NCBI RefSeq assembly: GCF_900116105.1 | Contig: NZ_FPAC01000003.1 | Span: 178,288-242,287, forward strand | From: Paenibacillus sp. 453mf | GTDB taxonomy: Bacteria > Bacillota > Bacilli > Paenibacillales > Paenibacillaceae | Length of the DNA stretch: 64,000 nucleotides | Direction: 5' to 3' | In this document: piece by piece, positions 9,612 through 18,744 of the stretch | Layout: every line of letters begins with the position of its first letter | Numbering within the stretch: the first letter of the stretch is position 1 | The notes under the pieces: model-generated | What the model was told of the DNA's origin: nothing | Databases searched by the model: none | Seen by the model: the letters and a program-made list of their open reading frames with translations, nothing else | Made by a program: the position numbers and the translations under genes

Positions 9612-10673
9612 ATGAGCGATCTTGAATACCCGTTGACACGGAGCAACCGGAAGAAAGCCGGCAAGAAGAAAAAAGCGAAAAAGAAGACGAAAAAACCATT
9701 AATAATATCCTTCATCACCCTGCTGCTAGTGGGCTCATTTGCTTATATTTTTCATAAGGAACTGGGATGGGCAGCGCTGCAGCTGTTTGTAGAGAAGCCG
9801 TTCAAGACGGCACTCGATGATTCCTATGAACCACTTGATGAAGTCACCGGACCTGCAGTGGCAGAAGAAGAGAAGGATCTGGACCCGTTCAGCATGCTTC
9901 TCCTTGGCGTAGATGAGCGTGAAGGGGATGTCGGCAGATCTGATACGATGATCTATGCGGTATTTCGTCCAGAGGATCACCGGATGCTGCTCTTATCAAT
10001 CCCAAGAGACTCCTATGTCCAGATTGCCGGGAGAGATAGAAGAGATAAGGTGAATGCAGCTTATGCCTATGGTGGAGCCAGGATGAGTGTGGAGACGATT
10101 GAACAGCTCTTGGAGACAGACGTAGATTACTATGCGAAGGTGAATTTCAACGCACTTATTGAAGTGGTCGATGCACTCGGCGGCGTCGAGCTGCCAATCA
10201 CAGAACCGATTCAGAACAAGTACAAATACCATATTCCCTTATACATTGAGGCAAACAAACCCATCTACACTGGGGAGGATGCACTCAATTATGTCAGATA
10301 CCGTGAGGATTCCGACTTCAAACGGACGGAGCGTCAGCGTATCTTTCTCAAAGCTGCAGCAGAACGGATGCTGCAGATCGGAAACATCGCCAAGATTCCA
10401 GAAATTCTGTCCATTGCGAGCAGCAATATGAAGACAGATATGACCTCAGACTTCATCATGGATCTGGGCAAGCTGTTCTATGATAAGGAAGCTGTTCCGC
10501 AGATGACCAGCTATATGCTGGAGGGAAGCGGCAAGAGCGATGGAGCCTGGTATTACATGCTGGATGAAGATAAGCTGGAATACGCGCAGCAATTAGTCGA
10601 CAACTGGACGGATGCATCCATTACAAGTGATCGGTTGATGGATCCGGAAAAAGAGGAAGAGCCAGTACAATAA
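9612..10673 (+). CDS. LCP-family (LytR-CpsA-Psr) cell-wall ligase
   Basis: 353-residue type II membrane protein: a Lys-rich cytoplasmic start, one helix (IISFITLLLVGSFAYIF, about 31-47), then the extracellular LCP domain. Seen motifs are FSMLLLGVDEREGDVGRSDTM, LLSIPRDSYV, VNAAYAYGG, NFNALIEVVDALGGVEL and YVRYREDSDFKRTERQR. Such enzymes attach teichoic acids or capsular polymers to peptidoglycan. AAGGAGAAG SD; single-gene unit with its own terminator. The exact polymer is not inferable. Confidence 0.94.
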   Translation: MSDLEYPLTRSNRKKAGKKKKAKKKTKKPLIISFITLLLVGSFAYIFHKELGWAALQLFVEKPFKTALDDSYEPLDEVTGPAVAEEEKDLDPFSMLLLGVDEREGDVGRSDTMIYAVFRPEDHRMLLLSIPRDSYVQIAGRDRRDKVNAAYAYGGARMSVETIEQLLETDVDYYAKVNFNALIEVVDALGGVELPITEPIQNKYKYHIPLYIEANKPIYTGEDALNYVRYREDSDFKRTERQRIFLKAAAERMLQIGNIAKIPEILSIASSNMKTDMTSDFIMDLGKLFYDKEAVPQMTSYMLEGSGKSDGAWYYMLDEDKLEYAQQLVDNWTDASITSDRLMDPEKEEEPVQ

Positions 10674-10679
10674 TGTGAA

Positions 10680-10708
10680 GGGCCTGTCTGATAGGACAGG
10701 CCCTTTTT
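10680..10708 (+). terminator. terminator after the LCP gene
   Basis: GGGCCTGTC pairs with GACAGGCCC across a short loop, then TTTTT. Confidence 0.9.
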
Positions 10709-10779
10709 GTGATGCTGACACAAGTGAAATGCCGTTTCCATAGTGCTCAGGAGCTGCCGGACATGTGACTATGCCCGGC

Positions 10780-11610
10780 TCAGAGGAGCTGCCGATAATG
10801 GCGCGGAGAATGTCCCTGGTTCTTCTTGAACATCTTGGAGAATAAGAATGCATCGTTATAGCCTACGGAGTGAGCGACATCACTGATTGACAGCTCCGGA
10901 TTGCGTAGCAGCTCTGCGGCCCGTCTCATCCGGTATTCAAGCAGATAGGACTGAAGCGATACGCCAAAATGCTCCTTGAAGAGACCTGATAGATACGTAC
11001 GGTCAAGGCCTACGGCCTCTGCAATATCCTGAATCGTCATCTTCTGACTGTATCCGTTCTCAATGAAGCGGAGGGACTTCCGAATATAGCTGTCCCGTGA
11101 AGGGGAGGACTTAGTGTATGCAGCCGGAGCGGGAGCACTGCGTATGAGATCACCCAGCACTTTATATAGAATGCCCAGACTATGAATATCTCCACCGGCA
11201 TGATGACGAACATGAATGAGATCGTTATAGAAAGAAGAGAAACAGGTTTCGGGTGCAGCGGAATAGATGGGATGCTCGGGCGTACAGCTTCCGCGTTGCA
11301 GCAGGGATTTGGCATATATTCCTCTGAAACCGATCCAGGAATAAGTCCAGGGGTCCTCTTCATCGGCTGTATAATGAATGCGTTCATCTGGGAAAATGAC
11401 AAATCCCTGTCCGGGTTCCAGCCGAGTCCACTGATCTTCATAGCGAAAGCTTCCATGACCCTTATGGATGTAATGGAGAATGAAGGCATCCCGCAGTCCG
11501 GGACCCCAGCTGTGCCCTGGTTCACACTCCTGAAGGCCGAAGAAATCCATGCGCAGCTCCATCTTCTCCTGCGAATCCTGAAGGGTTAAATGGACTTCAT
11601 TGATTGGCAT
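10780..11610 (-). CDS. AraC-family transcriptional regulator
   Basis: 276-residue regulator with an N-terminal cupin-like arabinose-binding domain (GHGSFRYEDQWTRLEPGQGF) and a C-terminal double HTH (MTIQDIAEAVGLDRTYLSGLFKEHFG; LSISDVAHSVGYNDAFLFSKMFKKNQG). The ATG at 11610 was chosen because AAGGGG lies 9 nt upstream; a GTG at 11631 would add seven residues ahead of it. It is divergent from melA with 205 bp between starts, so it is likely to control alpha-galactoside use (inference from position). Confidence 0.92.
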   Translation of the reverse strand: MPINEVHLTLQDSQEKMELRMDFFGLQECEPGHSWGPGLRDAFILHYIHKGHGSFRYEDQWTRLEPGQGFVIFPDERIHYTADEEDPWTYSWIGFRGIYAKSLLQRGSCTPEHPIYSAAPETCFSSFYNDLIHVRHHAGGDIHSLGILYKVLGDLIRSAPAPAAYTKSSPSRDSYIRKSLRFIENGYSQKMTIQDIAEAVGLDRTYLSGLFKEHFGVSLQSYLLEYRMRRAAELLRNPELSISDVAHSVGYNDAFLFSKMFKKNQGHSPRHYRQLL

Positions 11611-11815
11611 AGTGAATATCCCCTTTTGCACGTATATAGCTGTATTATAGCAAAAAGAATTGGTGATTCGCCTATAATTGTACGGCTGTCTCTAATCGAT
11701 CAACTGGGATTATGACATGTTTATCTTGGACTATTCCATGTTCTCGCACCCTTGGTGAAGCGTATAGTTAGGCTGTATTTAATACAGCGGTTGCTGACTA
11801 TGGGAGGCAGAAAAA

Positions 11816-13114
11816 ATGTCCAAAATTACATTCATTGGTGCGGGGAGCACAGTTTTTGTCAAAAATGTACTTGGCGATGTGATGACAACCCCGGCTTTGC
11901 AGGATTTTGAGCTTGCTTTGTTTGATATTGATGAAGAGCGGCTGCGGGACTCCGAGCGGCTGCTAAACAGCATAAAGGAAACGCTCGGCAGCACCTGCCG
12001 AATCACAGCTTATCATGACCGTAAAGAAGCGCTTCGCGGTGCGAAATATGTCATTAATGCAATTCAGGTCGGCGGCTATGATCCGTGTACGATCACCGAT
12101 TTTGAAATTCCGAAGAAATATGGCCTGCGCCAGACCATAGCGGATACGCTTGGAATCGGGGGAATCTTCCGCAATCTTCGGACGGTTCCGGTGATGCTGG
12201 ATTTTGCCCGGGATATGCAGGAGGTCTGCCCGGACGCCTGGTTCCTGAACTACACCAATCCGATGGCTGTGCTTACGAATGTGATGAATACGGTAGGCGG
12301 AATTAAGACCGTTGGGCTCTGCCACAGTGTGCAGCACTGCGTCTCTGATCTGTTCCGCTCGCTTGAGATGGATACAGCGGGAGTAGAATCGAAGATTGCG
12401 GGCATCAATCATATGGCCTGGCTGCTTGAAGTGAAGAAGGACGGCAAGGATCTGTATCCGGAGATTAAACGCCGGGCGGCCGAGAAGCAGAAGGAGAAGC
12501 ATCATGACATGGTGCGCTTTGAGCTGATGCTTCGGTTTGGCTATTATGTAACGGAATCTTCGGAGCATAATGCAGAATATCATCCCTACTTTATTAAGAA
12601 GAACTACCCTGAGCTAATCGACAAATACAATATACCGCTTGATGAGTATCCGCGCCGCTGCGTCAATCAGATTAATGGCTGGAAGGAAATGCGGGACAAA
12701 ATATTTGCCAGCGAAAGTATTGAGCACACACGATCTGCCGAGTATGCCTCTTACATTATGGAAGCGATGGAGACAGGTAATCCGTTCAAGATTGGCGGCA
12801 ACGTCATGAACACCGGACTCATTACGAACCTTCCGAAGGAGGCTTGTGTTGAAGTGCCGTGTCTGGTAGACCGCTCCGGTATTACGCCAACCTACGTCGG
12901 GGATCTGCCGCCTCAGCTTGCTGCACTGAACCGTACAAACATCAACACCCAGCTGCTGACGATTGAAGCGGCGGTGACCCACAAGAAGGAGCATATCTAT
13001 CATGCAGCGATGCTTGATCCTCATACAGCTGCCGAGTTGTCCTTGGACGATATTACAGCCCTGTGTGATGACTTGATTGAGGCTCATGGTGACTGGCTGC
13101 CGAAATTCAAATAA
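11816..13114 (+). CDS. melA: alpha-galactosidase, GH4 (MelA type)
   Basis: NAD- and Mn-dependent cytoplasmic glycoside hydrolase of family GH4, 432 residues. The N-terminal Rossmann motif is FIGAGSTVFVKNVLGD; the family signatures WFLNYTNPMAVLT, GLCHSVQ (metal-ligand Cys) and GINHMAWLLE are all present. It hydrolyses alpha-galactosides by an oxidation-elimination mechanism. GGGAGG SD. No transporter is adjacent. A GH4 alpha-galacturonidase remains possible, since the subfamilies share these motifs. Confidence 0.9.
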   Translation: MSKITFIGAGSTVFVKNVLGDVMTTPALQDFELALFDIDEERLRDSERLLNSIKETLGSTCRITAYHDRKEALRGAKYVINAIQVGGYDPCTITDFEIPKKYGLRQTIADTLGIGGIFRNLRTVPVMLDFARDMQEVCPDAWFLNYTNPMAVLTNVMNTVGGIKTVGLCHSVQHCVSDLFRSLEMDTAGVESKIAGINHMAWLLEVKKDGKDLYPEIKRRAAEKQKEKHHDMVRFELMLRFGYYVTESSEHNAEYHPYFIKKNYPELIDKYNIPLDEYPRRCVNQINGWKEMRDKIFASESIEHTRSAEYASYIMEAMETGNPFKIGGNVMNTGLITNLPKEACVEVPCLVDRSGITPTYVGDLPPQLAALNRTNINTQLLTIEAAVTHKKEHIYHAAMLDPHTAAELSLDDITALCDDLIEAHGDWLPKFK

Positions 13115-13147
13115 TACGGAAAGAAAGCCTGCCAAAAATAAATAATA

Positions 13148-13187
13148 AAATCCCCTGCCGCTCATATTGTTAGAGGGCAGGGGATTT
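13148..13187. terminator. bidirectional terminator between melA and amylase genes
   Basis: AAATCCCCTGCC and GGCAGGGGATTT form a perfect 12-bp stem between two convergent genes, with A-rich and T-rich flanks. Confidence 0.8.
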
Positions 13188-13222
13188 GTGCTTCGGTATA
13201 ATTTTTCGGCTCAATGACGAGC

Positions 13223-14683
13223 TTAGCCTTTTGTTTGCTGAACCCATACCGATACGCTTCCACCGTTCACAGGGAAGTCGGCAAAGCCGTCTTTGCCAAT
13301 CTTGATCTGATCTGTCCGGTTGCCCGTAATATCAATATAGGTCTGCCCAGCCCGTTCTGAGCCGACTTTCATGCGCTTCTTGCCAACTTCACCATTACCG
13401 ATAACGACGGCACATCCGGAATGAGGGAACTCAGCCACACCACGTCGCACCCAGCCAATCGTATTCGGGTGGTCGAAATAGTCCTCCTGAGGACCGTAGG
13501 CGTAATGATATCTGGCGTGAAGCAGAGGATCGATCGCATCCTTCTTAGGTGGAATCGGGTGGTCACCGGATATTCCATAATAATCACCGTAAAATACACA
13601 AGGATAACCACCTTGACGCAGCAGAATCAGCGCATAGGCACTCTGCTTGAACCAATCATCAATCCATGATTCCAGTGCCTCTTCTGGCTGAGAATCATGA
13701 TTATCTACGAAGGTTACGGCATGGGTCGGATGTGTATTGACGAGTGTATCCTGGAAGATTGTGCTGAGATTGAAGTTCTTTCCAGCCTGGGAGGCTTCAT
13801 GCAGCTTATAGTGGAGAGATACGTCAAACAGGTCAATCTGATAATCGACAGTGTCCAGAAAATCCTGACAAGCCGCGAGATCCGGCTTCCAGAACTCGCC
13901 GACAATATAGAAATCCTGTCCTCGTTTGTCAATCATCTCTTTGGCGAATTCCTTGATGAATTCATGGTTGATGTGTTTAATGGCATCGAGGCGAAAACCG
14001 TTGCACTGTAAAGTGTCAATGAGCCATTTACCCCAGCGGATCATTTCCTCTCTGACTTCAGGGATGCTGTAATCAATGTTAGCGAACATGAGATAGTCAT
14101 AGTTACCGAATTCATCGTCTACATTTTCGTTCCAGGCTTTGTCTTCCCCCGCCATGCGGAAAATGCCGGTCCGATTGGTCTTGGCATCATAATCCGTGCC
14201 GTTGAAATGGGTATGATTCCATTTGAAGCTGGAATACTTGTCTTCCCGTCCAGGGTAGTCGAATTTGGTCCAGCCTTCAATTTCAAATGGCTTGGAGATG
14301 TCCTTGGTACGGTTGTTAGGGTCCACTTCAATCACTTTGAATCGTTCCGTTGCATCGGCTCCAGCCTTATGGTTCATGACCAGATCGACGTATACGGCAA
14401 TGCCGTTCTGCATACAGACAGCCAGTGCTTCGAGCAGCTCCGCTTTGGTTCCGTATTTGGTTCGAACGCTCCCTTTTTGATCAAATTCACCGAGATCGTA
14501 TAAGTCATATACTCCATATCCCGTGTCTTCAGGCGAAGAGCCTTTCGTTACCGGGGGGATCCAGACGGAGTCAATTCCTTGTGCCTTCAGCTCGGGAGCC
14601 TTTTCGGCCAGTCGTTTCCAATGGGAACCGTCCGGTTCAACATGCCACTCAAAAAACTGCATCATCGTATGATTTCGTTTCAT
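13223..14683 (-). CDS. cytoplasmic alpha-amylase (GH13)
   Basis: 486-residue alpha-amylase without signal peptide (starts MKRNHTMMQFFEWH), so it probably degrades imported maltodextrins in the cytosol. All four GH13 conserved regions are visible: VYVDLVMNHKAG, GFRLDAIKHI (nucleophile Asp), FYIVGEFWKP (acid/base Glu) and AVTFVDNHDSQ (third Asp). The FEWHV start and overall length fit the GH13_5 group related to B. licheniformis amylase and E. coli AmyA. The SD GGAGAGGGG precedes the ATG. Confidence 0.94.
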   Translation of the reverse strand: MKRNHTMMQFFEWHVEPDGSHWKRLAEKAPELKAQGIDSVWIPPVTKGSSPEDTGYGVYDLYDLGEFDQKGSVRTKYGTKAELLEALAVCMQNGIAVYVDLVMNHKAGADATERFKVIEVDPNNRTKDISKPFEIEGWTKFDYPGREDKYSSFKWNHTHFNGTDYDAKTNRTGIFRMAGEDKAWNENVDDEFGNYDYLMFANIDYSIPEVREEMIRWGKWLIDTLQCNGFRLDAIKHINHEFIKEFAKEMIDKRGQDFYIVGEFWKPDLAACQDFLDTVDYQIDLFDVSLHYKLHEASQAGKNFNLSTIFQDTLVNTHPTHAVTFVDNHDSQPEEALESWIDDWFKQSAYALILLRQGGYPCVFYGDYYGISGDHPIPPKKDAIDPLLHARYHYAYGPQEDYFDHPNTIGWVRRGVAEFPHSGCAVVIGNGEVGKKRMKVGSERAGQTYIDITGNRTDQIKIGKDGFADFPVNGGSVSVWVQQTKG

Positions 14684-14953
14684 GGTATGTTCCCCTCTCC
14701 ATATTAAAAATCTCGTGCATCCTATATGTATTTCTTAAGATCGCCGGAAAGGCGGAACTCCAGAACACATAAATGCTTTTATTGTAGAAATAACCCTGAT
14801 AAACCTATGGCTAAACGAGGTCCCATAAAAATATTTTTGTTTATAGGTGATCAAATGAAAATTCTATGATAAGATACCTATGTTTTTCATCACTTCCAGA
14901 AATTTTTTGAAAGCTGGTTTTTCTTAATCTATTGAGTCAGCAAGGGAGAAATT

Positions 14954-16360
14954 ATGACGACAACAGCAACAGGTGGAGGCGCCACCGAAACTAATAATCT
15001 TAAGCTTTTTGCCTTAACTTGGCCCATTTTTTTAGAGCTGCTTCTGTTCATGCTCATGGGTACCGTCGATACATTTATGCTCAGCGCGGTATCCGATGAA
15101 GCCGTTTCAGCCGTCGGTACAGCGAATCAAATCGTAATCATCGCCATTCTTATTCTTGAGGTCATCGGTAATGGAGCAGCCATTGTCGTTGCCCAGTATA
15201 TCGGTTCAAGGAAGCTGGCAGAAGCATCAAGAGTATCCGCCATCGCAATTACCCTGAATTTGTGTGTTGGGCTTGCGATCAGTATATTGTTTGTATTTGG
15301 AGGGCGCTCCATACTACAAGCGATGAATCTTTCGGGTGAGCTTCTTGCGCTCGGTCAGGCTTATTTAACCATTGTGGGGGGAGGGATATTCCTCCAAGCC
15401 TTGATTAATATTCTTGCTGCCATCATTCGGACATACGGATATACGAAGCAAACGATGCTGGTCTCCTTAGTGATGAATGTTATTCATCTTGTCGGTAACT
15501 ACGCGCTTATATTTGGACATTTTGGTTTTAGTCCGCTGGGTGTTCAAGGAGCGGCAATCTCGACCGTATTCAGCCGTTTAATCTGCGTCGTCATCTTTTT
15601 CTGGCTTCTATATCGGGTGTTGTCTGTTCGTATCGAGTGGAAGCATTACTTCACCATTTCCAGGAATTATGTAGGGAAGATTCTGAAGATCGGCATTCCG
15701 TCGGCTTTTGAGCAGATCATTTATCAGGTCTGTCAGCTTGTCTTCTTATATTATGTCACTTATCTGGGTACGGAATCCCTGGCCACAAGGCAATATGCTG
15801 CTCAAATTTCACACTATATCTATTTGTTCAGCATGGCGGTCTCGATTGGTACCTCCATTCTCGTGGGGCGCTTCGTCGGTGCAGGGAATCCGGAAGAAGC
15901 TTATGCCCGTCTACGAAAAAGTGTCAAGATCGGGCTCACCTCTACGATCATTATGGACTTAATCATTATTGCGCTGCGGGAGCCGCTGCTTGGGATCTTT
16001 ACGGATAGCGCCGAGATCATTCGTCTTGGATCTCAGGTGATTTTGTTCAGTATCGTGCTGGAGACAGCCAGAACCTGCAATATGATTATGATTAATTCGC
16101 TCCGTGCTGCTGGAGATGCGCGTTTCCCGGTTTATATGGGTCTCATTTCCATGGTCGGTATAAGTCTTCCGCTAGGATATGTGCTCGTATTCACTCTTGA
16201 TATGGGCTTGCTGGGTGTATGGATGGCAAATGCAGTGGATGAGTGGATCAGAGCGATCATTATGCATTTCCGCTGGAAGAGTGGTGCTTGGCGCAAGCAT
16301 GCGTTGGTTGAGCATTCACCTATACAAGAACATGCACAGCCTGCATCGACACATTCATGA
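14954..16360 (+). CDS. MATE-family efflux transporter
   Basis: 468-residue, 12-helix multidrug/toxin extrusion antiporter. The start LKLFALTWPIFLELLLFMLMGTVD, the mid-protein GQAYLTIVGGG, and the repeat LKIGIPSAFEQIIYQ in the second half are typical MATE features. Both halves are hydrophobic throughout. Substrate unknown. AAGGGAG SD 5 nt from the ATG. A hairpin of the CCGCC/GGTGG type with T7 lies ~70 nt downstream. Confidence 0.93.
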   Translation: MTTTATGGGATETNNLKLFALTWPIFLELLLFMLMGTVDTFMLSAVSDEAVSAVGTANQIVIIAILILEVIGNGAAIVVAQYIGSRKLAEASRVSAIAITLNLCVGLAISILFVFGGRSILQAMNLSGELLALGQAYLTIVGGGIFLQALINILAAIIRTYGYTKQTMLVSLVMNVIHLVGNYALIFGHFGFSPLGVQGAAISTVFSRLICVVIFFWLLYRVLSVRIEWKHYFTISRNYVGKILKIGIPSAFEQIIYQVCQLVFLYYVTYLGTESLATRQYAAQISHYIYLFSMAVSIGTSILVGRFVGAGNPEEAYARLRKSVKIGLTSTIIMDLIIIALREPLLGIFTDSAEIIRLGSQVILFSIVLETARTCNMIMINSLRAAGDARFPVYMGLISMVGISLPLGYVLVFTLDMGLLGVWMANAVDEWIRAIIMHFRWKSGAWRKHALVEHSPIQEHAQPASTHS

Positions 16361-16422
16361 AAGATGTCCACGTTGATTGCGGTTCCATGCAGCTGGCACC
16401 AATCCAAAAATAGCTAATATTT

Positions 16423-16452
16423 AAAAAAGCCGCCAATAGGTGGTTTTTTTAC
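16423..16452 (+). terminator. terminator after the MATE gene
   Basis: AAAAAAGCCGCC and GGTGGTTTTTTT form a short hairpin with flanking A and T runs. Confidence 0.7.
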
Positions 16453-16572
16453 TAACAAAAATACAAATAAATCATGTTATCATATACAATAGATTGGGCA
16501 GAGCGATATGGACGTTTATCCGGCTTTAAAAATAGATTAAGAGATTCTTAAGGTATACAGATCATAAATGAT

Positions 16573-16644
16573 CTATGATAGATGAAGCGCTGCGAGTCGG
16601 CAGCTCTTGTTCATGATAACAGGCTGCTGAACTCTATCATATAG
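16573..16644 (+). promoter_or_regulatory. structured leader before the acyltransferase gene
   Basis: ATGATAGA (16575-16582) and TCTATCAT (16633-16640) can pair around an inner GCAGC/GCTGC stem (16600-16604 with 16623-16627). The hairpin ends about 7 nt before the SD of the next gene. Regulatory role is inference; the rest of the 303-bp gap shows nothing else clear. Confidence 0.4.
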
Positions 16645-16663
16645 AAACAAGGAGTTTTAAGTG

Positions 16664-17842
16664 ATGAGTCAAACACTATTAGAAAAAAGGGAACGCATTC
16701 CCGAGCTGAACCTGGTACGATGTATGGCGATTCTCGGGGTATTGACTGTGCATTCGTCTTCATTTGCTACATTAAACATGATTGATTCCGGCATGTACGG
16801 TGTATACAACTTCTTTAATATTTTCATGAAGTTTGGTACACCGACATTTATTTTTCTAAGCAGCTTTGTATTGTTCTACAATTACTACACAAGACCGCTG
16901 GATAAACAGCTGGTATCAGGCTTTTATAAGAAACGGCTGCTCTACATCCTGATCCCGTATTTTATGTTTTCTCTCTTTTACTTTGGGATCCTGCATGTGA
17001 CGCATTACCCGGACCGTTCCTTTGCTGATACGATAACAAGTTTTATTGACAAGCTGTTAACAGGTAAGGCATATACGCACTTATACTTCGTCTTTATTAA
17101 TATGCAGTTCTATATTTTATTTCCGCTTGTGCTGTGGCTGTTCAAGAAGGTGCCGTCGCTTGTTAAATGGGCAGTCCCAATCGGTCTCGCTATTCAATGG
17201 GGATTTATTCTCATGAACAAATACGGAGTGATCTCTGTTGCGAATAAGGGAAGCTGGTCGCCGTCTTATTTTGCTTACTTTATGCTGGGTGCATTCCTCG
17301 GCGTATATTTCCCTAAGATCAAACAGTGGATTGTGATGAAAAGAGAGCATGCCACGCCGGCCAAAATTACCGCCTGGATTGGTTTGTGGGTGGTTTGGCT
17401 TGGTGCAGGGATTGCCCATGCACAAATTTGGTACCTGAACCGTAAAGGAATCGCGGTATATGATTCGCTCTGGTACGAATTTTTGTGGAACCTGCACACA
17501 TTTGCAGCGGCTCTGGTGCTCTTCCAGATCGCCTTCCTGCTATATATCCGTGGGCAGAACACCATTGTACGCGGGATGTCTCGGATTGGGGGACTGTCCT
17601 TCGGGATCTACTTGATTCACCCGTTCTTCCTGCTGATCTACCGCGAGTTCCCGCCTCAGACGGGGATCTCCATGCTGCACCATCTGTGGTACGTCGGCGG
17701 CTTCCTAGTGGCACTGATCGGTTCGTATATCGTCGTGACGCTGGCTTCTCGAATTCCACAGTCGTGGATTCTGTTCGGTAACCTGCCGAAGCCGAAGAAG
17801 AAAGAACGTCCAGTCGGGGAGAAGAGAGACCTGCCTGCATAA
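16664..17842 (+). CDS. membrane acyltransferase (acyltransferase-3 family)
   Basis: 392-residue polytopic membrane protein of the acyltransferase-3 family, as in the membrane half of OatA. The N-terminal RIPELNLVRCMAILGVLTVHS with its conserved His, the LSSFVLFYNY segment and RIGGLSFGIYLIHPFFL are diagnostic. There is no extracytoplasmic SGNH domain, so it may act alone on a polysaccharide or lipid. I start at the ATG 16664 (AAGGAG 9 nt away) rather than the GTG at 16661. Confidence 0.9.
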   Translation: MSQTLLEKRERIPELNLVRCMAILGVLTVHSSSFATLNMIDSGMYGVYNFFNIFMKFGTPTFIFLSSFVLFYNYYTRPLDKQLVSGFYKKRLLYILIPYFMFSLFYFGILHVTHYPDRSFADTITSFIDKLLTGKAYTHLYFVFINMQFYILFPLVLWLFKKVPSLVKWAVPIGLAIQWGFILMNKYGVISVANKGSWSPSYFAYFMLGAFLGVYFPKIKQWIVMKREHATPAKITAWIGLWVVWLGAGIAHAQIWYLNRKGIAVYDSLWYEFLWNLHTFAAALVLFQIAFLLYIRGQNTIVRGMSRIGGLSFGIYLIHPFFLLIYREFPPQTGISMLHHLWYVGGFLVALIGSYIVVTLASRIPQSWILFGNLPKPKKKERPVGEKRDLPA

Positions 17843-17854
17843 TTTATGTTTACC

Positions 17855-17900
17855 CATATAAAAAGCATGCCGTGTGATTTAGCGGCATGCTTTTTATATG
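17855..17900. terminator. strong terminator after the acyltransferase gene
   Basis: An 18-bp perfect stem (CATATAAAAAGCATGCCG and its complement) with A-rich and T-rich ends; it can work on both strands. Confidence 0.9.
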
Positions 17901-18019
17901 TGCTAAACTAACCATGGTCGATTGACTTGATGAAGACCATGATATCTTCCCACCCCAATCGGAATTTTTGGAGAGCGGATCAAAAAATGTAACGACCAGA
18001 AGCTAATTAAGAAAATGAA

Positions 18020-18053
18020 GCTCTCGATCTACGTCGCAACCGGAGAGAGCCAG
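18020..18053 (-). terminator. possible terminator of the GntR-ABC operon
   Basis: On the minus strand GCTCTC(TC) pairs with GAGAGC across ~17 nt, followed by TTCATTTTC. The T tract is interrupted, so this is tentative. Confidence 0.45.
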
Positions 18054-18069
18054 CCAAAAATGGAGCGGC

Positions 18070-18744
18070 TTACTTGACAGTCGACCTGCGCAGCAAGAGA
18101 TAGGCAATGGCGGCAAACAGCAGTGTGAAAGGAATCAGGTACCATATCGAATCCGTCTGATAAGTTGCAAAGAATCGGCCGACTTCATCCCACAGTTCAT
18201 AGAACGTAACGAGCACGCTCGCAATTCCCAGCACAACGAACATAAGTACAAGCAGCGCAGCCAGCACAAGGGCACCGAATCTGCGGGCGATGCTGGGGAG
18301 TAAGAAGCCGAAGAAGCAGAAGAATGTGAAAACGACAAAGTTAAGTGCGAGAAACTCCAGGAAACCCAGCTCGTTAGTAAAGGGAAAGTTAAAGAATCCA
18401 AGCCCAGTCCCCCAGGAGGTGGCCTTCTCTATTTCTCGCAGCACAGCGAGAACGATCGAGGCGACGAGCATATGGACGGTCAACCAGATAACGGTGCCTG
18501 AATAGTAATCTTTTCTTCTGACACCGAGGCCAAGCAAGAACGAAAAGTTCATGGGCACGGTTATTATTCCAAGCGTCATCATAAACACATAAATGCTCAT
18601 CACACCTCCAGACGTATAGGGTCCGGTAAAGGTGCTAACGATTAAATTCGTCAAAAAATTAAATATCATAATCGTATAGGGCATGTAAACCCACAGCCAC
18701 CGATCCACATGGTGGGTTCTAATGACATTGCGTATACCTGGCAT
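18070..18744 (-). CDS. ABC transporter membrane subunit
   Basis: 224-residue hydrophobic protein with about six predicted helices, ending LLLRRSTVK. It has no strongly diagnostic motif, but its start overlaps the upstream ATP-binding gene and it belongs to a GntR-ATPase-permease operon of the YtrA/YtrB kind, where such proteins are the transmembrane partner. Probably exports or protects against a membrane-active compound (inference). Confidence 0.8.
   Translation of the reverse strand: MPGIRNVIRTHHVDRWLWVYMPYTIMIFNFLTNLIVSTFTGPYTSGGVMSIYVFMMTLGIITVPMNFSFLLGLGVRRKDYYSGTVIWLTVHMLVASIVLAVLREIEKATSWGTGLGFFNFPFTNELGFLEFLALNFVVFTFFCFFGFLLPSIARRFGALVLAALLVLMFVVLGIASVLVTFYELWDEVGRFFATYQTDSIWYLIPFTLLFAAIAYLLLRRSTVK

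Noticed and set aside
12614..13165. 183-codon minus-strand frame inside melA
   Set aside because: Shadow of the melA coding strand with no SD or motif.
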